Source: Parietaria judaica
Taxonomy: Eukaryota > Streptophyta > Magnoliopsida > Rosales > Urticaceae
Direction of reading: 5' to 3'
DNA length: 64,000 nucleotides
NCBI GenBank assembly: GCA_954871525.1
Contig: OX940864.1
Location: 14,564,001-14,628,000 of the forward strand
Shown: piece after piece, positions 46,139 to 59,738 of the stretch
How positions within the stretch are numbered: the stretch's first letter is position 1
Layout of the letters: each line of letters starts with the position of its first letter
Notes under the pieces: model-generated
Databases searched by the model: none
The model's input: only the letters and a program-made list of their open reading frames with translations
Told to the model about the DNA's origin: nothing
Made by a program: the position numbers and the translations under genes

Positions 46139-48055
46139 GTTTACACCCAACTCTAGTCTCTCCCCCAACATATACAAAACTTATTTAAAATTAATAAATT
46201 ATATACGAAAACATGAACGAGCTCAGTCTTTCGCTACTCGTGCGATGTTGCATCATGGTTTTCAGAATGGCCTAAAGTGTATACCTTGATTCAATTCGTG
46301 AAAAATCACTCTGAAACAGTATCATAGATTACATAAATAGTAGTTTTCCTTCTTTACCCGAGCTAGTTGATCAAGAAACTATCATTTTAAATTTTTTAAG
46401 AAGTTATGCCCGCTTCATACTAGAAAAGATGGTTTTAACCGCCTAATTATAACAACTGTAACAACTAGATGGGCAACCCGCGCCGGCCAAGTCCAACTTG
46501 AACATAATGAGTGCTCATCCTACTAATAAGTAAGTCCGCCTAATTAATCGCATAATTTTTTATTTTTGCATCTAAAGTTATTTTTAAATGTTGTCAATAA
46601 TAAAAAAGAAAAAAAAATCTTTAAATGACATATATTCAAAATTTAACACATAGATTTTTTTTAAAGGTTAAGAAAAATTAGTAAATACCATGGTTTTAGA
46701 TTTCGTGACATGACGACGAAAAGTCATGGGCACGCAAAAAAATTAGACATTCAGCACGAAAACCCTTGCATGTTCTTTTCGTATTAAGACTCTTCCGAGC
46801 ATGTCGTTTGACTTTCTACCACTTTTTTAATGTCATTTTTCAGTGATACCAAGAAAAGAAAAAAAGTGTATGTGATTTTTCGCTTAAAACAACATATATT
46901 TTGACCTAGCTCTCATTTCCACTTCTCGACCCAACCTAACACCAAAGGCCAAATCTTCCCATTTTTCAACTGTATTTGCGATTTGTGTGTCCGTCCACGA
47001 GAGAGATAGACGAGAGTGATGGGGTTTAGAGAGGATGAAAATGTTGTCAATATGGATGATGAATTTATGACTTTACTTTGATGGATTTAGTATTTCATGT
47101 GCCTAAAAGATTAAGCTTTCAAACATAAAATTATTATTGAAATATTTCATAGTTACAAACATAATTACTTAATTTTTAAGTAAAAAATTATATAATTAAT
47201 CATTAATAATAATTTAATATTAATAGAATTTTTGTAATATTTTTTGAATAACTTATTGCTATATTTATCGGTATTGCTTTTTTTTTTTTTTACAATTTTT
47301 TCTATCGAAGAACTCGTTACCAATCAACATTTGTGATTTTTCCTCGGCTTCATATAATTAAATTAAAACCATGGTAAATATTAAAATTTTAACCGAAGAA
47401 AAATACACGATGAAGGTTTCCTCCAATAGAAAAGATTTGGCATTTGGCTATTAAATTTCTGGGGTGCACTGCAGGGTCAATAAATACTATTTCTTGGGCA
47501 TCTCATTTTTGTCATATTTGCCAGATCTTTCCGCCGAATTTTGATTCATTGGATTATTATACACTCCAACTTGATGGAATTCTATGACGCATTTCACTAT
47601 TTTATCGCCGGATTTTTCACTAGATTTACATTAATAATCAATGTGTTTTGTCTCTACACGTTCATGCATACCAACAAATTATATATATATAATATATCAA
47701 ACTTCTGATGAGATCAAAATTATATATATATAGTACATTTCAGCCTCGCCATAAATCCATACTATAACCTTTTTGCACTTAATTGTAATCATGCATATAA
47801 TTACATTTTAATGCATGCATCAATATTTTATTAAGAGTTACATTTTGGTTGTTAATCTTGAAGCGAGTGATTTTTCTTCTTCTTTCCATAGCTCGAATAT
47901 ACATCCAAATTATATAAGACAACATGTTAAGACAGTTTTGGACCATTATAAGTTTATATCTTCGCTTAGGACATTATATGGTCCATGAAGTAATATAAAA
48001 ATAATTTACATATCCCTAGTAAAACCTAATCAAATTATATATTTTTTTTATAGAG

Positions 48056-48097
48056 GGGAATCAAGTGGCAGATGCGTTGGCTCGTTTGAGTACGTAA
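48056..48097 (+). pseudogene. RNase H-like fragment of a LINE or RVT_3-type gene
   Basis: The frame reads EGNQVADALARLST then stop. EGNQVADALARL is typical of the last helix of plant RNase H-like domains found in LINEs and in related non-LTR-derived genes. Upstream the frame runs only through a T-rich stretch (IFFI) and no further domain sequence is visible. It is a relic or a lone 3' exon piece; there is no sign of expression. Confidence 0.45.
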
Positions 48098-50419
48098 GAA
48101 AGAGATAGTATATATTCAAGCTCTAATCAGCTTCTTGAAAATATTAAATGTATGTTTAGATTAGACAAAATGAACACTGCGTATGTTAGGTTTATTTAAA
48201 ATTTATTTTGCTTTGGTTGGTTTGTGTCTGTACGTTATTAGATATTTTTTTATATTTAATTCTATTAATAAATTTGAGATAGGGTCACTATATGGGTAAT
48301 CTGTGGCTATTTGATAAAAAAAAATGTGCTTTTTATTGTTGAAAAAAATTGCAAACATATTAGAATAATAATCACGTAAATGTGAGTGAAAATCGGAAAT
48401 TTCAGCTCTTTTATTTGTGCTCGGGGTAAATCTGAAATCTGAATACATAAATTCAGTTTGAGTTTTTTTAAAATATAATTATTTAATCAGAATCATTGGA
48501 TCGATCAGGTCATCCAATTTAATTTGTTGTCATTAAAAAATAGTTATAGTAATAGTTATCTTCTTCTTTCTTTTTTCTCCTCATGATCAGAGGCAAAACA
48601 TAAACTATTAATGGGGATCAAGAACAACATTCCTAATACAGACACATGATAAATCATGAATAATTAATCAATAATGACTCAAAGCTCATTGAAAGCCACG
48701 TGTTGACATTACAGGAGTAAAAAAAACATCTTCGTAGTAATATTAATAATCCAAAATTAATTAAATACTAATTAAGTGTGTGTCAGCCTAATTAATATTT
48801 CATAATCAATTTGTTTCAGGTCTTTTTGACTCATCCATTGAATTTTGCGTTGATCAGATATGTTTCCCAAGTGGCATACTATATCAGCCACGTTACTAAA
48901 AACTATTTATAGTTACTAATCACATCGATCAACCCATAGTTTATTTATTTATTTATTATTATATGCTTTTGTTTTATCCAATACCTCCTCTTTATCTTAT
49001 CCTAACATCCATATATATATATATCATAATTTATACTTCAACTTTTATTTATAATTTTTTTTTTATAAAAACCAAATGCTTCTAAGTATAATTTATAACT
49101 AATTATTTGATAAAAGAAAAATCAAAATGCTAACATTAACTATTTAAATAATATCTTTTAGCAAAAAAGTAATATATTTTTGTGAAATTAAACTTGAACA
49201 TACTTAAATTTAAAATTTAAAACAATGAGAGAGTATAATATATATTAATAATATTATAAAGGTATATTCCTGCTATTTTAAGAATAAAAAGTATATTTCT
49301 AAAAACATTAAATAAAAAAATAAAATAAAAAAATCCCTACATATTCACAGCAGATGGTCGAGACAATTTTCTGGAACTAATCAACGTCAAAGAGTCCAAA
49401 TACGTTAACTGATTAAAAGAGTCTAAGAATTCGGCTGAATATTTAATAAATTTGGCAGACTATATATCATGCAAATTCAACACGTATAATATAATATTCT
49501 TGATTGTGAAAATGTATCAACTTTCGAGGTCCCCACATAAGTGTCAATTATCTTTGATATTATATATATATATATATATGTATGTATGCCAATTTTAGTT
49601 TAATATAGGATAATAGAATCAAATTTTAAATTTGTCTTAGTTACGATTTGACTGCTAACTAATTGGGGTTAACTCAAGGGCCTTTTTTTAGACCAAGAAG
49701 AGCCATTAATCATCTCTCATAATTAATGCGTTGCCTATAATTTCTTTCTCTTTCAATCATCTGCCTCAATGACATTTGTATCATCATCATTTATAAATTG
49801 TTTTGTTTATCAAACATACCTAATTAATTTAATAATTATTATTCCATGTTTTCATGGTAAAAGTGCCCTCAAATCCTCAATAGGATAATTCAAGAAATTT
49901 TGATGGTCATATATATTAAAAAATAGTTAAATAAAACAAAATATTAGCTCACCAACATATATCATTTATTGAACTTAGATGGGTGGATTATGAATCTAGA
50001 GGGACATCAAAAAATATTATGAACTTAAGTAAATCTTAAATTAATTTGGGTGTAAACATTAATTGCATTAAACACGATTAACGCAATTAAATAGAATTAT
50101 AAATATGTTACGAATATTGTAATACAATATAATTTATTAAATTTGATTAAAGACATAAATATTCACAATTTTAATGTGTTTTATTTTTCTCGCATATGCT
50201 TAAAAATATTCGAAGCTTTGATTTAATTCAAGCACGCTTATTTTTTAAACTCTTATGCTTAAAATACTTTGAAAATTTAAATTTGATTGTTATTTTTTTG
50301 TGTGTCAATTTTCGTAAATTTCTTTGAACAAACACAGTTGTATATATACATGATCCCTAAAAAATTTGTAGTCCGATACCAAAAAAAAAACTTCAACTTA
50401 TTAATTACATTGCTAAAAC

Positions 50420-51020
50420 TAGGGCTACAACCGATCAGTTAACCTGCTTATTTTTCACTATTTGGTATCCTTAACCTAATTCCGGTTAGTCATGTTTTAA
50501 TAATCTTAACTTGTTTCTATAACCGATTAATCGGGAGCCGGTTAACCTAATTTCCAGTTATCAAAATCTGATTAACCTGTTTAATAACCTTAACCTATTT
50601 TTTTTAATATAGCATTATCGCAACGATAAAACATATCAGTCCAAAATAAATCACAGTAAAACAACCGAGTCCAAAAAAAACATACCGCTCCAAAACATAA
50701 ATCCAAAAAGTAGAACAATTATAAATAAATAAAAAATATTCAGTTCAGCAACTCGAAGAGAGGTTTTGACTGAAAAAGAGAAAACCCAACTTAATTTAAT
50801 TTTAAAATATTTAAATAAATAAATATTACAACCGGTTATAAAAACCGGTTACAAAAATAACATGTTTTGAAAAATAAATAACCTGTAACCTTATCCTATT
50901 TGAAACCGGATACGGTTAAACTTAACCTGTTTTCAAAAAAATTCGGTTACGATTATTTTAAACCGGATAATTTTCGGTTACGGTTTTAAAATTCGGTTAC
51001 CGGTTATTTTGCACACCCTA
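50420..51020. mobile_element. hAT-like element with ACCGGTTA words
   Basis: It starts TAGGGCTACAACCGATCAG and ends CGGTTATTTTGCACACCCTA, matching the end type of the elements at 30474, 59747 and 61349. The words TTAACCTG, CCGGTTA and AAACCGG are repeated in both orientations through 601 bp. The flanking octamers do not match, so the target duplication has decayed or the end is misplaced. Confidence 0.6.
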
Positions 51021-52189
51021 AAATAATATGAGATTGCACAAAAGATTTTATCTTGCCCTCTGAATGGATCCATGACTATCATAGAAAAATTGAAAAAATT
51101 AAATAAACATATAACAAGATCATGGAATCTATTGGAAAACAATTAGGTAGTATATTTATTATTATCAAGGATTGGGATTTACAAAAACCAGGTGCGGTTT
51201 GTATTTATATTTTATTTTTTTACCATTTAACTTGGGAATTGAGGAAGTGCCCATAATGAGTAATATTAAATTGCCTCTTCATCATTTCAATTATTTCCTT
51301 AAACATCTCATGAATTTGGCCTTTGTTTGTCGTTTTTCTTGTCCTCACAAATGAGCTAAAACATTTTTTTATTAAAAGAAAAAAAAATATTTCCCCTTTC
51401 AGGTCTTTCAATTGATACGTAAGCAGATTTTTCACAGTCACACCCAACCTGCGGATAGCTAGGTTTCTTCATGGTCAAGGATTCCCACACTAGGCCAAAC
51501 AATATCTTTGAGAAAATTAAGCAAAAATTTCAGGTTTCAACTTACAATATATTAATCTATAAAATAATAAACTACTGATAAATTTTATGGACTAAATTTT
51601 CAGATATACTCATAGTAAGCTCAAGCACCAACTACGTATTCAAAATGATCCAAAACAAACGGCATATTTCTCAGCTTTTCAATTGTGCAGAAAATAATTA
51701 AATTGTTTGTCACTTCGAGTTATAAAAATAAATATTTTTTCTCGCCTATATTGTGTGTGATGAAATAAAATCATAAACGTATATGTGTTCATGGTTCGAC
51801 GTTATTGGAAGAACACAAGCAGATAAATCGAAAATTTTTTATTCCATGCAACTGAAAATTTGAGAGCATGCCGATTTATTTTGAATAATTTTAAACATTA
51901 TTTTATGCCCTATATATAATCAATTTCATAGACTCAATTAATGTATGGTAATTACATTAAAGAGTGAAAATAACAAGTAGCCAACTACCTCAATTATGTG
52001 TAATATTGTTTTCCGACATGTAGGACTTGGAAAATTAACACAACAAATCCAACCTTTTGTAGGGATGATTGAATTGAAAAAGGGTCTCTGAATCTACCTG
52101 GAAATTGAGGTGGGTTTTGTCTCAACTCACACAAAAGACGTAATCCCAACTCTATATTATATATACAACAAATAATTGTATTAATGATA

Positions 52190-52229
<40 letters not shown>

Positions 52230-52232
<3 letters not shown>

Positions 52233-52868
52233 TAGAACCTCTATAAATTAATACTGTTGGGACCGGCAAAAAATATTATCTTATCAGATTATTAATTAAC
52301 ATATAAATTAATAATTTATTAGTTTATACATTAATGAAGATAAAAATATTAATCAGCTATAAATATATAAACATCTTTAGCAAAAAAATAAAATTATTTC
52401 GATTTATTATATCGAGAATATTAAAGTATCAATATTAAGAATATCAAGAGACTATTATGATTTCAAAATATTTTATTAGAGTACCAATGTTACAAGTATT
52501 AAATAGCCCAATGGTATTAAAGAGGAGTAACAATAGCTTCTTAGAGTAGTGATAATTAAAGCTATAGAATCATATTTTAAGAAGACTACATGATTAGTGA
52601 TGCAATTTTATCTTTTTATTTAATGTGATTTCATAGTTATTTATGTTATATTTAATTTATAGTGATTTTATAATTATTTATATAATTTTTATATTAAATT
52701 ATTAATTTATATATCTCCTAGGGCCTATATACTTTCTAAAAAAATTATTATCTTATAAATTTAGCGAATTATTAATTTAGCTAGTAAGGCCCGAGTCGGG
52801 ACCGGATAAAAATATTATTTAATCGCAACTATTAATTTATCGAATATTAATTTATAGAGGTTCTACTG
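52230..52868. mobile_element. Emigrant-like (pogo/Tc1-mariner) MITE
   Basis: The ends CAGTAGAACCTCTATAAATT and AATTTATAGAGGTTCTACTG are perfect inverted repeats over 20 bases and match the CAGTAAAACCTCTATAAATT-type end of Emigrant MITEs that I remember from other dicots. At 639 bp it is longer than usual. The left flank is TA as expected; the right flank is TG, one base off. It sits beside a (TA)n run at 52194-52229. Confidence 0.85.
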
Positions 52869-54836
52869 TGTGTATATATATATATACATTGAAAATGTGT
52901 GCAAGACACCTAGAGGAAAAGAGAGCCAAGCGAAGATGTATATTATATTATATTACTTATAGATAGATAGATATACATATGTAGGTGATTAATGTGAGAT
53001 GTGGAATAAGAGGAGAGAATTGAGACACGACTATACAAAATAGGGTTGTTATTATTTATTTTGACAATATATTCATTCAACAAATCTTATCTCTTCACTT
53101 CTCTTCTCTTCTCTTTGCTTATTGGGAAGCCAAGCAGACTCTTTCAGCCTTTTGCTAGCTCTCATTACTCCCTTTCTTCATTTAATAAATAAATATATAT
53201 ATATTGTTAAAATTTTTAATATTGTTAAAAATATAAATTTTAATTAGAATGTTGGTTCATAATATCAATAGTAGAATTAAGGTCTAGACTTTAAAGGATT
53301 TTTTTAATTTTTTTTTAACAGAAATAGGAGAATATTCACTTGTTACACACACACATATTTATATTCGTAAACATCTCCATTAAAAAAAACCTCAATAATG
53401 GTACCATGCACGTGATGAAATTACAATTCCATCACAAATCTATGCATGTAATTTTCTTCAAGGGGAGACCAAATTACTCACCCCAAACGTAATTTATTAA
53501 TTTGGAGCAATAGTTGACCGATTTGCCGTGATACTATTCACTATATTAGCTACATAAAAATTACAAATATTAAATGTTTCCCTTAAAGTATAATTAACTA
53601 ATGATATCTTCTCATATCACTTTATATATGTATATATATATATATATTACTTGATGTTTTTGAATGTTCAAGAAAAAGACGGCACTCTTAACTTTTCGTT
53701 GATGCGATTTGATAATATATACACGTATATATCTATTAATATATGTATGCCTCTCCTAGTCTCCTTTAGGGTTGAAAAAGGCAAAATAATACCATATATA
53801 CGTTGATTATTAAGAATAACTATAATGGTAATTAACAATAATACCATGTGACTTATCTGAAGTCTGAGCTATAACTCTCTGAAAAAGACCAAGTGCAATG
53901 CTGACCGTTTGATTGAACCACCGGCAATATATTGTCATATAAAAAACAATTATAATATATATATATACACGTCAGAGGACCCCACCATTTGATTTGTTTG
54001 CCAATGCAGTAACATGGGTTGTTTCTACTTAAACAAGCTTTAAACTCATATAATAATCATATCATATATCAATAAAATATACCTAGCTAGAATCTGAATA
54101 TCTTTCCAAGATTTATGAAAGATGCCAGCTCGTCTATTTATATATATATGTTACTAAATATATATCTCTTTTTTTTGAACATTTGTCATCATATATATAT
54201 TCAAACCCTAATAATAAACTACAAGCAACAAACATTAATCTACTCACCCGAATTAATACTATGATCAAACCCTGACGTATGGTAGTAGTACTCTTGTACG
54301 TACACACACAAACATGTCTCTCATGTATATGTATGGGCATGATATATACGGATATTTGCAATACAAATATTTAATCTTGTTCTAAACGTATCATCATAGT
54401 TCTAGTTTTTTTTTTTTTTTTTTAAACGGTAATAGCTCTTAAAAGTTACAAAATAATATCGAAGACCGATTAAACACGAGGAACCCTTGTACGTCTTAAA
54501 CATTAACTATATAACATTTCTATCGAACAAGATATGTACACGTGTCTTCTCGATATATCGGTTCAATTAGTATAAAATAAGTACTTATTCCGCAAATATC
54601 CGACTATTTATTCAAGTATCAACCAGTTTTGCTCTACAGTTTCCACACACATCAAATGCATCTACAAAGCCCATAATCATATCAGCACGCCTCTCTACAA
54701 TATTGGACCCCACAATACCCTTTCCCTTCCTATTAATCTTCCAAAAAAAAAAAAAACTATATTCAGAGTTTCACTCCCCCATTGAAAGACCTTCCAGAAA
54801 CAAACATATATACGCTTCTAAACTCACCTCCTAGTC

Positions 54837-54840
<4 letters not shown>

Positions 54841-54868
<28 letters not shown>
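54841..54868 (+). repeat. (CT)n tract in the 5' UTR of the B3 gene
   Basis: Fourteen CT dinucleotides end 7 bases before the start codon at 54876. CT tracts near starts are common in plant 5' leaders and can influence promoter activity. Confidence 0.9.
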
Positions 54869-54871
<3 letters not shown>

Positions 54872-54875
54872 TCTC

Positions 54876-57725
54876 ATGGATAACATCACTCTCTCAACAC
54901 CACACAACAAAGCCCTTTACACATCTCCCTCTCCTTCCTCTTCAGATCATCATCACCATCACCATAATCATCATCCATACCATCACTATCTCATGAGCAA
55001 CCAGAGCCCGAACCTGGCTCTAAACCTCAACGACGACGACGATGGCGGCGACGGGACCGAGCACGAGGAGCCGATGTTCGAGAAGCCGCTGACGCCGAGC
55101 GACGTGGGCAAGCTGAACCGCCTCGTCATCCCGAAGCAGCACGCCGAGAAGTACTTCCCGCTCGGCGGCAGCAGCGGCGGGGACTCGGCCGCCGAGAAGG
55201 GGCTCCTGCTGAGCTTCGAGGACGAGGCGGGGAAGACGTGGCGGTTCCGCTACTCGTACTGGAACAGCAGCCAGAGCTACGTCCTCACCAAGGGCTGGTC
55301 CCGCTACGTCAAGGAGAAGCGCCTCGACGCCGGAGACGTCGTCTTGTTCAAGCGCCACCGCGCCGACGCCGAGCGCCTCTTCATCGGCTGGCGCCGACGG
55401 GCCTCCACGGTCCCGGGGCAGGACGGGAGGCTGCCCGGGGCTTATCCTGCGCACCGTGGCCATGCTGCTGCTGGGCATTATCGTAATAACGGCCTTGGTG
55501 CAGGGGTCGCGCCATACCAGCCTGACTGTATTCATGCAGGTGATGAAATTGTTTCCTAACCTAACCCTATCTCTTCCATTTTTAATCATATATAATATAT
55601 ATATTTTTTATTTCATATTTAATTTACCTCACACGTGTCAGCTTGTGGTTGACACTTGACGTTGACACCTTCATATGTAAATAGTAAATACACGATAATT
55701 CTTCTGAACGTTGGAGGCTTGGAGCAATGTTTTTTCAAGGTCTCAAAAATGTTTTTTTGTTTGTTTTTTGTTTCTGTTTTTCACTTTTTGCGGTAAAGAT
55801 AAGTTTTTTTTTTTTTACTGAAAACCATGAAAGAAGGTTTCAACAGTGATGATGAAGACTGAAACGTTTTTACGTGCACGTGTTGCGTACAGGAATGGTA
55901 TCTCCTGCGCAGAGCCAAACGACGTCGCTTGGGAACAGCAATAATAGTACGAACACTAGCTCCAAGATTCTGAGGCTGTTCGGTGTGAACATGGAGTGCC
56001 CGTACCACCACGAGCACGCCTCCGTCGAGGAGGTGTCTGCGCCCGATGGCGCGGGCCACGCGCACCGCTTTTACCACTCGGCCAACCATTTCTCGGAGAC
56101 TCAATACCATGATCACATGGTAAGCCAGATATCAATATATGTTATAATATATTGCATATTTGCATTGTTGTGTTCGTTGTGTATATATAATACACATATA
56201 TAGCACATGGCATTAGTTAATTGTGTGCATTTTGGATGAGAGTAGGTTTATGTAGTCCTGCATATACACTAGGCATACATCTGGATACCGGATTTCTATT
56301 TGGGATTCGGGCTCCGTTTTTTTTTTTTTACGAAATTTTTGGCTCTAGTTATAAAATATAATCATTCTGTCTAATTTTTAAGTGAGGGCTACCCCTTGAC
56401 ACCACGAAAAAAAAAATCTTAGATCCGACACTTGCAGAAAAATAGAACCGAAATTCTTATTTCGAAATCACGAGTCATCCTATTTAGAAATTTGGTTTAA
56501 AAACTATATCTGTATGTATAATACAATACAGCCGTGTATACATTACACACTATATATATATATATATATATATGCATTATATGAGATTTTGAGTTCTAGG
56601 AAACTGCATTGTGGTCTCCTGTCTTCCCAACAATGTGGGTTCATAAAATTCAGGTTCTTTGTTAATATATGCCCACCGAAAATGATTTGAGTTATTTCTA
56701 GAGCTAGCTTGTGCATTTTTCAATGTCTTGGAGATTACACAATCAAAGACTAATACTATATTGCAACAAGGTCTTAATTATGACCAAATTGGGTTGATTG
56801 ATTGGTGGGTCCCACCCACAGAGAAATACTCTCTCAAAGAAAAAAGAGATTTTTGGCCGGTGTAGTTTTTTTTTTTTTTGTAATTATTTTCAGATATATA
56901 TAAGAGTCAAACACATTTGGACGTTTTGACAAAAGCCTAGCATCTTTCCAGCCTAGATTTAGCCCCAAAAAAGCAGAATTTGGGGACCAAAACCGAACTT
57001 GACCCAATAGATTTTGAGTTGATATCTTAGTGTATATATAATATATATATATATATAATTATATATGTTGTGTGTGTGTATGTATTAAAAGTTGAAACCC
57101 AACAATGCAACATGAAAATAATAATGGAAGAGCTACTTGGTGGAGGTTGGGCTATATAGTGGGCATTTGATAATCACTTCTCAATGTTCAAGACTAAATT
57201 TAAGTCTTCTCTTTAGAAATTAGAGTAGAACCATATGTGGGTGTAAAAAAGCTTAAACATAATTTGAAATTGAAAGAATATTTTATTATCATAATTTTGC
57301 TTTTATACACAAAATACTTTTTAAAGCATTCCGAAAAGAAAAAGAAAAAGAAAATCAAAAGCGACATACTAGTTTTATACCTCTTTTTTTTTTTTTCTTT
57401 CATTTATTTCGTAGTTTAGGAATCTAATTTGCATAGAATTAAGATCCATTTTTTATTTGCGTTCCGAAATATCAAGGCTAAATTTTTATGATAAAAAAAA
57501 AAGTGGGAATAGGAAATTGCAATGATAATTGATAGTCATCTGGACGGTGGCATAGTTAGGCATGTGGTACAACATTTAGAAACTGACATTTTCTTTTTCA
57601 TAATTCATTATTCTGATAATTACATTATATATATATATTATATACATGTTGGTTTGTTATTGGAACAGGATTTCAGTTTTGCTGGAGATGTCAATCCCAT
57701 GACCATGAGAGATCGTCGAGGATAA
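54876..57725 (+). CDS. B3-domain transcription factor, NGATHA-like (RAV clade)
   Basis: A DNA-binding repressor-type regulator acting in the nucleus. The three exons are 54876-55539, 55893-56119 and 57669-57725, phases agreeing, 948 nt or 315 residues. The B3 domain covers about residues 68-175 ([60 protein letters not shown]). That wording is closest to the NGATHA-like proteins of the At2g36080/DPA4/SOD7 group, which limit leaf, cotyledon and seed growth. There is no AP2 domain. The N-terminus has a His run (25-30 and beyond) and an acidic run DDDDGGDG. Residues 249-253, RLFGV, are the B3 repression motif, carried by exon 2. The last exon adds only 18 residues. Coding exons are strikingly GC-rich against AT-rich surroundings. 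Confidence 0.93.
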
Positions 57726-58030
57726 ACCTCTCTGATGTGACCAATACAACCCCACTTGGAGAAAAGAAAAAGGAAAAAGAAAAGAAATTGTACATGATCT
57801 CAAAGGAAAATATATTAGAAAAAAGAAAAATAAAGAAGGACAACCCCAGATTTTGAAGGCCATGTTTTGGCAGGCTTGAGTTGAGAGGAGGAAAAGAAGA
57901 GCCCAAAAAGAGCCAAAAAGATGGAGTGGAGGATAGGGGAAAAGGACAGCCCCTGAAAAAAAGGGTAATTGCTGAGGTCAGCAAATCTGGAAAATGATCA
58001 TACAATTTGGCTCCTTGAAAATATCATATA

Positions 58031-58070
<40 letters not shown>

Positions 58071-59738
58071 CAGGAGGAGTGAGGAATCTTATGTGTAACT
58101 GCTGAGATTCTGCCTGAAGATTTTTCAAAGAGGGCATCATAATAATTGAAAGATAGGAGAGAGAGAGAGAGAGAGGTGGGTGAGGTTTGAATAATGGGTG
58201 ACATTAGGGGTTTTTTTTTTTTTTTTTTTTTGTACCATATGCTAATTAGTTTAGTTTATTCTCCATCCTTACTTACTTGTAATCTTCTGTTTGAGAAGTT
58301 ATTAATTTATCAATTAGTCTAAAAAAAATACTGAAATACAAGAGGAAAAAAAAAGGTTTAAATACTATATAGTATATACCATATTTATATATTGTGCTTA
58401 ATATTATTCATATCACATATATCAATGAAATAATTAATATACTATATATCAATATTATTTTATAAAATAGATATTGAAGTGAAATATGTACTTATATGGA
58501 TATTATTATTTATATAAAAAAATTGGTACACTTTTTGAAAAACTCATCATTAATTACATTTCCCGCTGATAAACCCGTAAAATATAACAATTAATTTTTC
58601 ATCCATAATAATTTTTTTAACCTTATAAATGTTAGATGGTAAAAAAAAAACGAAAAAAAAGAAGAATTAAAACTGAATTAGGTGCTTTGATAATATAGTT
58701 ACTTAGAATCCAGATTTTTTTTCTTTCTTTTAAATAATCCATATTCAGAATTCCGATTCCTTTTTTTTACCCTATAATCGAAAATCCTATTCCGTATTAT
58801 CTCCCGATTTAAAAATATGTATTCTACTATTATTTTATTTTATATAACAATCTGACCGCTCAAAAGGATGAGCCATTTGATAATTACAATAGAAGTACTT
58901 AAAAAAAATTATGAAATATGGAATCCCAAATTCTGAAATTTTCTGAAACCGGGATTTTATATGCCGGTATTCCAGGTTTTGTTTCGGAATAAAAATAAAG
59001 AGGAACCGAGTTTCTCCTGTATTACAATTTACAACACTAATGGACAAATATTCCAACTAAATTATGTAGTTATAAGGTTGCACAAAAGTCAAGAATCCAC
59101 TAAAAAGTACAGAGCCTAACATATATTAGTGTTCTTAAGACACGGCAACAGAAAGAACCATTAATGTCATCAATCACAATGCTGATATGTTGTACCCAAG
59201 TTGATATAATTGAAATTAGGTACACCATAGTATGTGATACATACATATATTATATTATATATATAAGAGGGCATCAACATGATTAAACACGACTAGAAGA
59301 AGATCACTAAACATATATAACCACTGCTGCAACAAACAAGCACTAAGCTGATAAGTCAACATATGTTTTACGTGCCCAAGTTGCAGAAATGCACATATCA
59401 ACTAGAAAAATAGTTATTGACCTCTATGGTCCTTATATTTAGGAATATGTGCGGGAATTGTTCTTTAGAAAAAAGGAAAAAGAACGAAAATAGTTCATCT
59501 ATTGTATTGTAGCTATAAAAGAATACGGCAATGACAATGATTAGATGATAATTACGGAAGTTTATATAAATTTCATAATTACCCTCAATTTTATTTTATT
59601 TTTTCAGATTTTCGTATCATTTTGACTAATGCCGCAACAAAATCAGAGAAACCATTCCCGAATATATAGAGGGACTATTTTTAGCCTTTGCCCTTTAATA
59701 CAGGGATCACTAGAGGCAATAACTGAAAAGACAAGAAG
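57726..59738. other. gene-free stretch after the B3 gene
   Basis: It begins with the 3' UTR of the B3 gene, purine-rich to about 57950, then a (TA)n run at 58035-58068, a GA run at 58158-58175 and a T run of 23 at 58209-58231. No gene or bounded element was recognised in the remainder. Confidence 0.6.

Larger units (their letters stand above)
34693..54875. other. 20-kb gene-poor interval
   Basis: No gene with a conserved product could be supported. Listed separately are an inverted-repeat element near 36535, the second family C MITE, a Helitron-like end, a tandem duplication, several TIR elements, a solo LTR, an RNase H relic and an Emigrant-like MITE. Stretches 37680-38980, 42790-44660, 46150-48040, 48100-50410, 51030-52190 and 52870-54830 are AT-rich with only short microsatellites and nothing I can classify. 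The last of these should hold the distal promoter of the B3 gene. Confidence 0.55.

Noticed and set aside
55020..55589. 189-codon minus-strand frame
   Set aside because: It is the antisense of the GC-rich B3 exon; the plus strand has the conserved B3 domain.
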